A DNA stretch of 64,000 bases from Phycomyces blakesleeanus NRRL 1555(-) (Eukaryota; Mucoromycota; Mucoromycetes; Mucorales; Phycomycetaceae), in contig NW_017265146.1 in the NCBI RefSeq assembly GCF_001638985.1, forward strand, positions 186,001-250,000. Reading direction: 5' to 3'. Below are positions 1-12,314 of this stretch, one piece after another; within the stretch, counting starts at the first letter, position 1; each line of letters begins with the position of its first letter. Under the pieces are notes generated by a model. That model saw only the letters and a list, made by a program, of their open reading frames with translations. It was not told where the DNA came from and made no database searches. The translations under genes were made by a program, and so were the position numbers.

Positions 1-3000
1 CAGGATTCGCAGCAAGACTGTAGATTGAGAGCGCAAATCAATGTGAACTAAAGGCGAATCATTGAACGCATCCTAAAAGGAACAAAATCAAGAGCGAGAA
101 AAAAATTAATATGTATCTAATTATATTATTTTACTAATGTTTTTTTTTAAAAAAAAGTTTAATTAAAAGAAAAACTTACCGTCTTTATGATACTCAAAAT
201 AGCCAATGGAAGAAGTGCGAGGTGTAGAGGCATAGACAGGGGTGCTGTGGATGAACCAGTTCCAACAACTTCTTTTGCATAAGCGTTGCAAATATCACTT
301 GTCTGTTTTGACAATTGCTCACGAGCATCCTTGAGTTTACTAGTGACAGCCTTGTCGATAGCTGTCAAAATAAAATACAAATCGTATATATTGGAGTAGT
401 TTAGTATTAATGAATTTTGCAACGTATATATATATATTATATTATATTTTCTTTGACAAAAAACCCTTTTTATCTCTTCTCCTATACTAAATTAATCTCT
501 CTCACCTTGATGACACAATGAACGGGCAATGGCAAACTGATCTGCGCCTGTGAATACTTCGGCTGCAATACGAGTAACTGGCAAACACAAGTTCATTACT
601 CGAATACGACGTTCACCAAAGCACGTGGTGTAGAGCAGAGCAGTCTGGAAATATACTACAGATGATTTAATCTCTTCCTCTAAGATCAGGTCAACGCAGT
701 AGGACTGGTCGCGAGGGACATTTGGCAAAGCCATGATATCCGGAGGACGCAAAGTGCTATTGCCGTGGAATGCGTGGCAGACCAAACCAGGTGAAGTACG
801 GGTGCGCATTACGGCTTCCAGTCCGACCTTCTCCGAAAGAACGGCTATGATTTCCATCGTCAATTTGAGTTTATCTGCCTGAGAGTGGATCTTGTCTTGA
901 GGGAAAAAGTGGGTCTGTCCTCCAGTAAAACGAGGAATAACATCTACAGAAACAGAAACAAAAACAAGAAAAAATACCCATACATTAGTTACTCCAACCT
1001 TTTCCTTTTTGTATTTATATGCAATATTCCTTTCTTACTTAATGTAGCCAGATCAGAGTAGTGACCACCGATAACAAACATATCGGCACACACTTGAGAC
1101 TTTGTGCACTCGGTGGCAAATGTACGGTAAAATGCACTGGATGGTACCATCAGAGGACCATCTGTGACAGAATTCTTTTGATCTGGGGTTGGCTTTACAG
1201 CACCATCGCCGACAGTTGGGATACTAGCCTGGAAACAGACGATCTTTCCACCTGTAGGTGACTGTATTCACATACACACACACATATATATATATGAATA
1301 TCCGACATTAAGCACTCTACCTAATGTGTATATACACAATTATCTTACCAACAATTTACGGGCTGCTTGGAGAGCGGATCCAAGACAATTCGTCGACGAA
1401 TGAGTGTTTTGGTACATGGTCTTCATTCGGCCCAAAAGATCTTCAACAACCGATCGACTCTCGACCAGATTGACTACAAGATCCGAAGAAGCGCGTGGCA
1501 GGTATATGTCGCTCAGATCACCGACCACCAAAACCTCGGGTTCTTCTCCAATAAGTTTGTAAAACGCAACAGCATCATCTGCTGTAACAAACGCAACTTT
1601 TGTACGACCGTCCTCGTTGGGCAATTTGTCAAGAGATGCTAGGATGGCATCTGCAATAACGCCAATCATGCCAGTCTGGACGGCTTGGAAAGAAGTGTCG
1701 ATGACAAATACGTAGACTGGTGGTTGAGGAGGACGGACCATGTATTCGGCAGGAGCAACAAAATCAACACAGCCATGGTTCAGTTCAAGACGGCTCCATC
1801 GATCAGTGTGCTGCTGTTGAGCCTCATCCCAATCAAAAGCACGGGGAACTAGATATTAATCATACAAAATATTCCAAAATTGTCTCGTGTCAATTCTAGT
1901 TTGCCTATACAACAACCAGCAGAAACCGACCCACGTCTAGATTATTGTGTGGTATGGTATCCTATGTCTTGGCTTACCTTCATTATCAAGCCCACACATA
2001 TTACACTGCCAATCAGCCATATTTACGAATTTGACAAAAGGATTGATGTAGGTCTTGCAACGAGTACAACGACTGACGATTGTGTCTGTAACAACAGGTA
2101 CATCTATCTGCATATATAGATATATATATATGTATATATGTATATTCCAATTATAAGCCTAATCTGTATACCAAATGGTAATATATACTTACATGACTTG
2201 GGAAAGGTTCAACAATAAGTGAAAATGGCAATTTTGATTTTTTGAGAAGAGCAGGAGTAGCAGGTACAAAATTAAGAGTAGATCGATTAAACACCGACGA
2301 GCATTGAACATCAGTGGAGGATGTAGCAGCAATCTGTCATTAAAAGAAGCAAGATTAATTCTATTGTCTATTCATTTGACCAAAGAAAAAAAAAAGAAAA
2401 AAAAAAACTGATGATAGAAGTGTGACATACTGATACTTACATTGGAAGGCAAAGAAGGGGTTGGTGTAGGTAAAGACAGGTCTTGGATACGGGGAGGCTG
2501 ACCAAAGAGAGGAGTATCCTGTCTAAGAGGAACAGTTGACAGACTCATTGCTGCTGTGCCTTGAACGATACCAGAGTAATAGGGATCCTGCTGGCCAGCA
2601 TAAGGAGTGTTTTGTGGGGGCTGTTGGTATCCGCCCATTGCTGGGGCAGGTTGCTGGTACGCACCAAGAGCAGGTGAGGGTTGACGATAAGCAGCCATTG
2701 CTGGAACTGGTGGTTGCTGGTATCCACCATTTGCAGGTGATGGTTGGCGATAATTATTGATTCCAGGTACCGGTTGCTGATATCCACCAAGAGCAGGTGA
2801 TGGTTGGCGATAGTCACCTGCTACTTGTGTTGGAGCTGGGGCCATGGCTTGTTGCTGATAGCCACCAAGTGCAGGAGATGGTTGACGATAATTGGCCATC
2901 CCGGAGGTTGACTGTTGATAATGGTTCATCCCGGACGCTTGTTGTTGATATGCATTCATTGCGGGTACCTGTTGTTGATGTGGTCCGGATGTCTGTTGAG

Positions 3001-3139
3001 ATGGAATATCAGCGGTGACTGGATAGTGTCTTCGTGTACGTCTTGATGCATCATGAATTAAATGTGATTGGGTTGGAGATGATGGTTGATTTGGTTGATG
3101 ATGATCTCTGGCTGGAGAGAATGGTCTTGGAACTGACAT
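1..3139 (-). CDS. SEC24: COPII coat subunit Sec24 (3' end beyond window)
   Basis: Cargo-binding subunit of the COPII inner coat, which pairs with Sec23 to bud vesicles from the ER. Exons read 3139-2441, 2333-2193, 2107-1978, 1848-1349, 1261-1039, 943-506, 361-180 and 72-1; phases agree throughout and 795 residues are visible. The N-terminal ~233 residues are rich in Pro and Gln, with imperfect repeats around YRQPSPALGGYQQ. A zinc finger follows in exon 3 (CTRC, then CNMC 18 residues later). The trunk (vWA-like) domain opens with PPVYVFVIDTSFQAV and is followed by beta-barrel and helical segments. The gelsolin-like C-terminus lies left of base 1. The start at 3139 is the only ATG that opens the long repeat exon. 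Family identity is very secure; which Sec24 paralogue it is cannot be told. Confidence 0.96.
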
Positions 3140-4299
3140 TTTTATTTTATTTTGTCTCTACTGCTTTCTATATCTATATTTATATATAAGAAATAAAGGG
3201 TGAAAATGAAAAGAGAGGGGAGAAGGAATTGATAGTTCAATATATTATGAATATTGATATTGATATTAATACCAATAGTATTGACCTTGTATTGATGCTT
3301 AAAAGAAGAGAAGAGAAAAGAGAGAGAGAGAAAATACGCGCACAAAGAATATAATATAATACAATACAATACAATATAATTTATATAAAAAGTGAATACA
3401 AAGGAGTATGATTTTTGAACCAAAAAAAATAATATATAGATTTTATATAAACATTTATATATAAAAAAAGCGCGATTTCTAAATAAATGAATTGATTTGT
3501 TGAATCGTGTGTCACACAGCAGGATATGAATTATTTGCTGTATTTCCACAAATCCATTCATTCGATTCAATATATTGAATATGCTATTCTGTTGGATTAG
3601 CACAAGAAATCTGGTTAGTAAATGATAGCAGAAAATACAATCGAAATTCAGAAAGGCCGAGTGTCAGAACCAAAAGAAGAAAGAAAAACAAGTAAAGTCA
3701 AATCAGTCTAATTATCATCATTTTTTTAGAAACGTTTCTAAGACAATACTTTATATGCTATATAATTTATGTGTTGAACTATTACAAGCAGTGTTGCATC
3801 TATGGATTTACTTGCTGGTGTTTTGATTCGATTGACAGAATCAATGCGTTTATTTTATGATAAGCATCTAATCATAAATGAGCGATATTTTCCATGACAT
3901 TTTAATAGCCTGGAAGAAAATGAAAAGGCTTTCAAAACTGCCAGCTAAAGAAAAAAAACCCCATATGAATTTTCATTTTCATTATGGTTAATATTATTAT
4001 TATTCACGATTTTCCCCTTTTTATTTCATTTCATCCCAAAAGGGGGGTCCTCTCCCACTCTCCTACACCTTTTATTAACATTTGATTTTTGATTTTTTTT
4101 GGATACTAATTCACTAAATATTAATGCAATTTTAAACAAATCCCATTTTCAATGTAATTATGATTTGGTTTCGTGTTTTATGTTCCTTATTATTCTTGCC
4201 CTCTTTTTTGTTTTTTTGTTTGTTTTTTTTTGTTTATTGTCTGATTGACTTTCTGGGTAGATTTGAACGTTTAGGTTGTTCATTTCTTTCTTTCTTTAT
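3140..4299. other. Intergenic, no gene seen
   Basis: AT-rich spacer between the SEC24 start and the SDHB stop, both on the minus strand. It should contain the SEC24 promoter and the SDHB 3' UTR. It holds short A/T and GA-rich tracts. The longest open frame (minus, about 3142-3603) is low-complexity and lacks coding character. Confidence 0.6.
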
Positions 4300-5684
4300 T
4301 TACTCAGTAGCCATCAACAACTTAATCTTGGCAATGGCAGCACCAGGCTGAAGACCCTTGGGGCAGGTCTTGGAACAGTTCATGATGGTGTGGCAACGGT
4401 AAAGCGACATCTGGTTCTGGAGAGCCTCACGACGCTGGTAGCCGAACTGATCACGAGAATCAATCATCCAGCGGTAAGCCTGCATCAAAACGGCAGGACC
4501 CAAGTACTCCTCCTACAAATTTATTATATTAATTTATATTAATATTATTATTATTTTTAAAATACAAAAATAAAATAAAATAAAATAAACGCGTATGCAA
4601 AAAAAAATAATTTTCACATGAATTTCGAGTTTGACGCAGAGAATAAACAAGGGAGGGGGGGTAGGGGGTGGTTCTTTAAATATATTTCCGATCACTTTCA
4701 CTTTACCTGGTTCCACCAGTACGAGGGGCAAGAGGTGGAGCAACAAGCGCAGAGAATGCACTCGTACAAACCATCCTAGAGCAAAAAAAAAAAAGAGTTA
4801 ATCAACTAGCAGTTAGTTAATAATAGTCATAGTAATGAACTCACCAACTTCTTTCTGTCCTCAATGGTCTGGAGGTTCTCTCTGTCAGCAGGGGGAGGGG
4901 TGTTCTGCTTCAGGTAAGGCTCAATGCTCTTGTACTGCTTGTAGAAGTGGGTAAGATCGGGAACCAAATCCTTGACAATGTACACTTGATAAAGATGGTA
5001 ATTAATATGGTTTCCAATTTCAATTTGTTTGCTTATTTGTTTTGAGGGTTTTTTTTTGTAAATCGAAAATAAAATAAGATATGAAGAGCAGAAAAATATT
5101 AACTGCGTCTATACACAAATGCAATTTACTGTATTTATAATATATGTATGTACTTACTATGAGGAAGAGGGTAGATCTTGGTGGACTTGGAGACATTACG
5201 ATCAACCTTGGAGATACAGGCAAGAGTATTGCCACCCTCAATGTTCATAGCGCAAGAGCCACAAATACCTTCACGGCAAGAGCGACGGAAAGTGAGAGTG
5301 GGGTCCTGCTCGTTCTTGATCTTGATCAAGACATCCAAAATCATGGGTCCACAAGAGTTGAGATCAACGGTGTACTTGACAAGGCTAGGCTTCTCAGTGG
5401 GAGTATCGGGGTTCTTTATATATGTATAATATATATATTATTGTTTTTTTTTTATTTTTTGAAAAAAAATGAAAGGAAGAGGTATATAAATGGTTTCAAG
5501 ATGTATATATATGTATATGTAAGTAAGTAAGTATGTCTGTCTGTATGTGTGTATGTGCGTATGTGCGTGCGTGTATATATATAAAGAAGAAGTGATAGAT
5601 AATTGAAATATATACACTGACACAACAATGCATATAGTCTGTATTCTACACGTATATATTTCTCTCTATATAAAATTCTTTATA

Positions 5685-5749
<65 letters not shown>

Positions 5750-5907
5750 TCTATCTCTTTGTGCGTTTGTGTATGTATATATAATTACCCAGCGATAAAT
5801 CTCAAAGGTCTTGAGAAGAGGCTCCTTCTTGATAGGGGCTTCCTCAGTAACAGATGCCATTGGGTTGACAGAGCTGGTCATGAGGCCACGGCTCAAAGGC
5901 TATAAAG

Positions 5908-5939
<32 letters not shown>

Positions 5940-6089
5940 CAAAATAAATAAATGTTTATGAGTTTTATTGTTCTCGTTTCTTCTTCTTATACTTCTTGTA
6001 AGCTGTGGTGTTGAATGACTTACGGCAGCCATGGGAGCCCAGCGTGTGCGCAAAGCAGCGCTTCTGATGGCAGAAAGTGCAAATGACAT
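4300..6089 (-). CDS. SDH2: Succinate dehydrogenase iron-sulfur subunit (complex II)
   Basis: Electron-transfer subunit of mitochondrial succinate dehydrogenase, passing electrons from the flavoprotein to ubiquinone. Six exons: 6089-6024, 5899-5789, 5413-5158, 4984-4845, 4775-4707 and 4512-4300, giving 284 residues. The N-terminus ([17 protein letters not shown]) is Arg/Ala/Ser-rich, as expected for a mitochondrial presequence. All cluster ligands are visible: [2Fe-2S] CREGICGSC plus a downstream Cys; [4Fe-4S] [12 protein letters not shown]; [3Fe-4S] CHTIMNC and CSKTCPKGL. The conserved LPHMY is made only by joining exons 3 and 4, which supports that junction. Intron 2 carries a long TCTG microsatellite. 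Length and motifs match the family, so the gene looks intact. Confidence 0.97.
5685..5747. repeat. TCTG tetranucleotide microsatellite in an SDHB intron
   Basis: About 15-16 uninterrupted copies of TCTG (CAGA on the transcribed strand) inside SDHB intron 2, near its 3' splice site side for the minus-strand gene. Likely length-polymorphic. Confidence 0.95.
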
Positions 6090-6320
6090 GGTAGAGTGGG
6101 GAGAAAGGGGTCCAGGTTATTGAAATGCGGGGGAAGAAAAAATAAAGACAACAAAAAAAAGAAATATAAAAAAAAAAGAAAAAGACAATCTCCAATTTCC
6201 GATTTTTTTCTTTTCTTTTTTCCACAAGTGTTGTTTTCCAGGGGACCCTGTATATAATGCATATTATAAAAATTATATAAATTAAAAAAAAAAAACTAAT
6301 ATATATTTAGAAAAGAATCG

Positions 6321-6360
6321 CACAGCTCCACACAGCTCCACACAGCTCCACACAGCTCCA
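6321..6360. repeat. 10-bp tandem repeat, four exact copies
   Basis: Four exact copies of CACAGCTCCA, upstream of SDHB. Confidence 0.95.
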
Positions 6361-6544
6361 CAGTCCAACAGTCCACAAGCTCACACTGCAAAACTATCGA
6401 CTGCCCACACTTCACACCTGGGGAAAATTCAAAATAAAAACTAAAATTCGGTCCAAACCTATAATGGATTTATAATTTTTTTGCTTAAACTACGTATATA
6501 ATACTGAATATATACAAAATCACTGTAAGATTCTTCATAGTCTT

Positions 6545-6591
6545 TGTAAAGCTGTAAAGCTGTAAAGCTGTAAAGCTGTAAAGCTGTAAAG
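6545..6591. repeat. 8-bp tandem repeat
   Basis: Nearly six copies of TGTAAAGC, with the last copy diverging, upstream of SDHB. Confidence 0.93.
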
Positions 6592-7026
6592 ATGTGTATA
6601 TACATCTTATTTTGTGACCTTGTAAAAATGTCAGAATATATAAAAGTATCAGAGCATATGTTACGACTTACAATTAAAGCAGCATATAGTATATAAATCT
6701 ACATTTCACACTTTATGCCATTTGTGCAAAATCACAAAAGAAAACTACCAAAAAAAGCAAAAAAAATAATACAAGAAAAAAAATGAATCCTTTTTGAGAA
6801 TTGGAACGGACCGGGAGACACCGAACGCAAAAGGGTTTATCCTCCACACTACACTACACCACTTCACTACATTACACTACGCACACGCACACGTACACGC
6901 ACATGCACACCCATAAATACACGCATATCTACATACACACATATACACATACATACATACATACATAAAGAAGAGTGTATGATAATAATACTAATAATAA
7001 AAGAAACAGATTTTTTATTTCATCTT

Positions 7027-8148
7027 TTATTTTTCTGCTTTGGACAGAGGAACATACACTGGTGCCTTTGGTCCTTCGCACATCACCTTGAGTTTCTCAT
7101 TTAGTGTAGCTACTCGGTTGGCAAATACAACTCGAACCTGATTGTAGAGGTAGATTCTCTTTTCATGTCGGCAGATCTGGACATGGATAGCATACCGCAG
7201 ATGATTCCTTCCATGATCCTCAACATATGACTTTTGACGCAAAAAGGTCTTTGTATTTCTTGGCATGTCGCTTACATCATAGGGAATCAGAAACAGCTTG
7301 ACGGCAGTCTTGTTTGGATTCTTAATCACAATCTGCAATTGACCTTTTGGGGGTAGTCGATAGCCAGCCGGTCGATCGGGAATGTCAGTGAGATCAACGG
7401 TGCCAACATAAGGGGTCGGGTGTTCATCTTCCTTGAGTTCATAAAACAGGGCTGGGAATACAATCGACAGATGGGGAGGACATTTGAGGGACGGTCTGCA
7501 GTCACCGCAGCCAAGCACTCCAATCTGGCAATGGAATACGATTGGCTTGGATGGCATGGTCGACATCCTGCCACTGAGCAGGGACTCTTCATAACTTCCC
7601 ACGAGACTGCTGGCGTGATGATCGCCTGCCATTCCAAGCGAGCTTCTTCTCTGAGGACTAGACGGGATATTGAGGGTATTTGAATATAGTCCACGAGGCT
7701 GAGCAGATCGTACATGCCATGGAAGGTGTGTAAAGGATGCAGAAGGAGAGGTGGAGTAAGCCAATGATCGGACTCCTACATGGCCATGGCCATGGTGTGT
7801 GTGGTGTGTGTATTGCATTCTTGCCGAAGGAATCGGCATTGCAAACGAAGACCCAGATAGACTAGATGAGCCTGATCCGACAGATTGTGGTAATAAAAAA
7901 GGTCCGTGTCCATTAATATCATCGCCATCATATCCTGATGTTTCTGCTGCTGCCGTTTGTGTTTTTGCGGATGTATTGTTTGTAGCCATGATTTCCATTG
8001 CTTGGGTATTTTCGTCTTCTTGTTGCATAGCAGACAGAGACAGACGAGACAGTCGTCGAATGCCTATCATGGCGTGTCTATCATCAATTCTCTTTGTATT
8101 ACAACTTTCGTCATAAACAACTTCGAGCATCAACTGACCACCACCACC

Positions 8149-8187
<39 letters not shown>

Positions 8188-8754
8188 GCTGCTGCCACCA
8201 CTATTTCCTCCTGATCCTCCTGCACCTACACCCGCTCCTGTTCCTACTCCTACTCCTACTCCTCCTGATATTCCAATCCCATCTTCAAGCCTAGTTGGTT
8301 GGAAGCGATGAGACTTCAGGCGGGCTTCTGGATTAAATTCTACTTTTTCCCAGACTGGAGAAGAAGAGCACGGACAGGTGTTGTCCAATGATGCCAAAAC
8401 AAAATCAAGATCAGAGCGATTGAGAGCTTGATGGGCCAATAAAGTGTGAAGAGGCATCCGATGGCTGTAGGCATAAACTGATTGAAGTAAAAGAATGGGA
8501 TCCATCGGATCGTCTGAACATGCATTGTCGATAGACATCATCCATCGTTCCAACAATACTCCTCGTCGAACGATGCTAATTATTCGTGTACAATCTGTTC
8601 GTGATGTTACATGGCCATGCAGGAGACATTGATGAGAATGAATACAATCATAGCCAGGCTCCAATCTCTCCCGTAATATAATTTGGATCAACTTGACAAA
8701 TACAGCAGCGAAATTCATATCTGAAGTATCTGTGAATGTTTGACGAATTGGCAT
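7027..8754 (-). CDS. Atos/FAM214-like protein (DUF4210 plus chromosome-segregation-type C-terminal domain)
   Basis: Single-exon gene of 575 residues. The C-terminal half carries the hallmark of the Atos (FAM214/Atossa) family: YRLPPKGQLQIVIKNPNKTA, then LFLIPYDVSDMP and TKTFLRQKSY (about residues 465-515), followed by the RYAIHVQICRHEKRIYLYNQ segment. Fly atossa and vertebrate ATOSA/B are described as transcriptional or metabolic regulators; the fungal function is not established. The N-terminal ~150 residues form a conserved-looking, Cys/His-containing domain. A linker of Gly and Ser runs (about residues 170-210) is encoded by CCA and CTA trinucleotide tracts. The start at 8754 is the first ATG of the open frame. 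The family call is firm; the biological role is unknown. Confidence 0.85.
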
Positions 8755-9289
8755 GGCGCTGTCATTGAAGACAGGAAGAAGAAGAAGAAAAAAAAAAGAT
8801 ATATAAAAAAAAAAGATAAAATAGAATAGAGTAAAAAAAAAAAAGAAGTAAAATAAGAAGCAAAGATAGCCACCAATCTAGTCAGTCAGCCAACCAGTCA
8901 GCCAGTCAGCCAACCAGTCAGCCAGTCAGCCAGCTAGACAGAAAGGAAAGGAAAGATTTAGAATGAAAAAAAAAATTGAGAAAAAAAAAACACACACACA
9001 CACACACACAAAAAGCAAAATACAAAACACAAGCACACTATTTTTTTTTTACAAAAAAAAAAAAAAAGAAAAACCTGAATCATTTTTTTGAGATTTTGAA
9101 ACAAAGTGTGGACATGTTTTTGTGTATCTAATAAAGAAAAAGAGGTGTATTCTAATGGGTTGTGGTTATATTTACATTCTACTACTAGTAATAAAAAGTA
9201 ACAATTAGCAAGTAACTCCTTATTACCACTTTGTTATAAATTAATAAAGAATATATAGCTGTTTTGCTGTTTCAATTTTTTTTGCAGTT
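8755..9289. other. Intergenic, simple-sequence rich
   Basis: Spacer between two minus-strand genes. Contains a 20-bp period repeat (8881-8932), a CA run near 8991-9009 and long A/T tracts. No gene seen. Confidence 0.6.
8881..8932. repeat. 20-bp tandem repeat
   Basis: About 2.5 copies of a 20-bp unit beginning GTCAGCCAACCAG, built from GTCAGCCA sub-repeats, just upstream of the Atos-like gene. Confidence 0.85.
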
Positions 9290-11019
9290 TTATAATACTT
9301 GATAGTCAATCTTTAGGCCACTTCCTCTCAAGGCTAATGAAGATGCTTTAAACGCATTAGGTAAAGGCTTACGATCAGGCGGGATAAACTCCTGGGCTGC
9401 CTTGAGGGACAAATAGATCTTTGGAGAATAGTATTTTTTCCAGCCTTGACCATCCCACAACTCTGGACAGCCCATCAGAAATGACTCAAAGTCTCTCTCT
9501 TCTCCGTCCAACACAGGATGGCGCAATAATGCAAACGAGACCATCTGGATCCAAAACAAGGTCTGGGTTTCTGAATATTCAATTGACTCGTGTAGCAGAT
9601 CTTCTGGGCGCCTATTAGCCAACCCTGTATCTCTGAGCGCGTCCTGTTCCAAAAGTTCTATTCCACGCAGGATGGTCCGCAGACTATAGAGCAGCCGACG
9701 GGTGTCCTGTTTGTCCTGAAGTATGCTTAGATACGCGATCCTCAAGAGCGAATAGTGATCAAAGAACAGAAAGGCTTTGGCTTGCAAGAACCACTCGCAA
9801 AACTCCTTGTCTTTGAAGTGATGTGGATTGGGCAAGTCTTCCCAGGGTGCTACAGGCATCCGTGCCTGGGGATACAGATCGCGCCTGTAGGTGATTTCAT
9901 GTAAGTGAGAGTGAGACTGAGAGTGAGATAAGGTATGTGGGTTTGAGAGAGAGTTTGCGTCGCTTTGTCGTCGTAAGAAGAAATCCGAGCGGCGGGCTGA
10001 CCGAGGTAAGATTGAAGGCGATGTTGGGCCCAGGGTGTTGTAATCCGACGACCGATCAACGTCGACAGTCAATGCATCTTTCATTTCAATCTTTTGACTC
10101 AGATAATCGAGCACCTTTTCGAATCCTTTTTCGGTTGCGGCGTCGCACTCAAATATACGCCACTGATGGTTACGCAGGCCCTTGGTCAGCAGAGGGTCGG
10201 TAATCCATTGTTGCCCGAGGTCCTGGATATCGACTGCTCCCTCTGACTCGATTTTATTGACTACTGTAATCACAATTGCGTCCCTCAGTTCTTCTTCAAA
10301 GGTCTTTAGGATCCAACTCATATTCTCTCTGGCCTTTGAAGCAACCACTGGCTTTGATTGCTCGACAGCATCGACCATGTAAATGATTACTCGGGTATCT
10401 TTGATATAATTTAAAGAGGCTCCAATATCTGTTTTATATATATTATATACGTAGATAATGTGTATGTGTTTGTAATATTTAAATACATTTACACGAATGT
10501 AATAATATAGATATAGAATATAAATTTTACCTGCAAATTCCCAGATTTGAAATGCAAACTGTCGATATGGAATTACTTCTACATTATGTGATTCTGTTGG
10601 AAATACTTGAAATGTACTCGGCTGTAATTTTCGATTAGTAAATTATTCTTCTTCTTCTTCCTCTTCTTCTTTTTGTTTTTTTTTTTTAATTATATGCATA
10701 TGTATGTATATGTATATGTCAATTTACCTTTTCGGCACAATATTTAAAGTAAAGCTTGTACAGAAATGTTGTTTTACCCGCTCCACGTGCACCGAGAATA
10801 CGAATAGGAATCTCTGATGATCAAGTATATACATTTTTTTTTTGATTGTGAATGTGATTATTGTGATCAAGGGATTGGGATTAGGAGAATGATAATAGTG
10901 TAAATCAGGCAATTGAACAAGTTGTAAGTTACATCCTGTCTACCTTGTCGTCCTTGCTCTTCTTCAAGTGGTGCTTTGTTTGACCATAATTGAGACACAA
11001 TTTCAGAGAACCTCTTCAT
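9290..11019 (-). CDS. Atypical Arf-like GTPase with long C-terminal extension
   Basis: Exons 11019-10944, 10813-10728, 10621-10531 and 10428-9290 give 463 residues. The first ~205 residues follow the Arf fold in order: P-loop GARGAGKTT (about residues 31-39), the segment FQVFPTESHNVEVIPYRQFA in the switch I position, then IWEFADIGAS where Arf has WDVGGQ, RVIIYMVDA, and VVNKIESEG where Arf has ANKQD. The switch II Gly-Gln is therefore absent and the NKxD Asp is replaced by Glu, so guanine binding or hydrolysis may be unusual. A Ser/His-rich linker follows (about 215-270), then ~190 residues of helical, Trp/Leu-rich sequence (CEWFLQAKAFLFFDHYSLLR, ALLRHPVLDGEERDFE) that I do not recognise. There is no N-terminal Gly after Met, so Arf-type myristoylation is not expected. 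The Arf relationship is clear; the function is unknown. Confidence 0.85.
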
Positions 11020-11409
11020 TTGCAATTGAATAAAAAGAAAAAAAAAGGAAAGAAAATGTCGGATGGTCAAGAACCAAAAAAAAAAAAAAGCAAGTGAAAA
11101 TGGATGAATAAAATATTTAATATTTAATATATATATATATATATATTTAATTAACTTTTTTTTTTTTTGGTTTTTGGAATATACACTACACATACTATAC
11201 ACCCATTTATATATATATATATATGTATGTATGTATAATAATTCTTGTGTGTGTGTGTGTATGTGTTTTTGTTGGTTCAATACATCCCCCTCCACCCCCT
11301 CCATCTACTCAACTTTATGCACTACACATGTTAAAAAAAATCAGTAATAAATAAGAGAGAGTCTGAGAAATGCTTGTGAGAAATAGATAGTAAGAGAGTG
11401 AGAGAATTC
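11020..11409. other. Intergenic, no gene seen
   Basis: Short AT-rich spacer between the Arf-like gene start and the SIN1 stop. Contains TA and GT microsatellites and poly-T tracts only. Confidence 0.6.
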
Positions 11410-12269
11410 TTATGTTTCTTTTGTAACCTGTATGAGAAACTTGATCCTTGAACAAATATCATCTATGTAAAAAATAAAATAAAGGGGGAAATGGATATAT
11501 ATATAAAACATACAAAAATAAAAATAAAAATAAATATTGGTAAGAATTGATAATTGATGTTTGACGTTTTTTTTTTTTATAATTATAATTTTTCAATTTA
11601 AATAAAATTAAAATTAAAATTAAAATTAAAATTAAAATTAAAATTAAAATTAAAATTAAAATTAAAATTGAAATTGAAATTGAAATTGAAATTGAAAATA
11701 AAGTTGCGATTAAAATTATAATAATTGAAATGATAGCAGTAATGATGAAAGTTTTAAAAGCATAGAGTAAATAAGGGTAATGATCATTGGCAATATTAAC
11801 ATAATCAAAATACGTACATGCTTCTTTGGCACTCTCTGCTTCAAGGGCATAGGTCTTGTAATCACGTTCTTTCATCACCACAATCTTGAAATGACTAGGT
11901 AACTTTTTGCTGACCTTGCAAGTTCTGATTGCACTGACATGAAATGAAGTCTGATATACATAATGTATATGTGTATGTGTGTGTATGTGAATAAATGAAA
12001 TAAATAGTTTTTTTTTAAAAAAAAAAAGGAGGGATGGGGGGGGGGGGGACAAATAGGCTAGTCTAATACTTTAAAGGTTTACTCACTGTCTTTACAGAAT
12101 CAAACATTCCCTTGTGTTCTGGTGGCATTAGGTGAATGTAATCACCATCAATTGCTAGCACACTAGCCCGTTTACCAACAAACATTGGCATCTTTCGATT
12201 GACAATATATTTCTAAATATCACATTAAACTTAGTATATATGCGTAAATATATCGATACACCCAACCAT

Positions 12270-12314
<45 letters not shown>

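Larger units (their letters stand above)
6090..7026. other. Intergenic with two short tandem arrays
   Basis: Lies upstream of SDHB and downstream of the Atos-like gene. It should hold the SDHB promoter. Two minisatellite-like arrays sit about 230 and 455 bp upstream of the SDHB start. CA/TACA-rich simple sequence follows at about 6850-6970. No open frame with coding character. Confidence 0.6.

Noticed and set aside
11459..12052. 197-codon minus-strand open frame full of Ile/Leu repeats
   Set aside because: It reads through the AAAATT array in SIN1 introns; only the piece at 11818-11950 is a true exon, used as part of SIN1.
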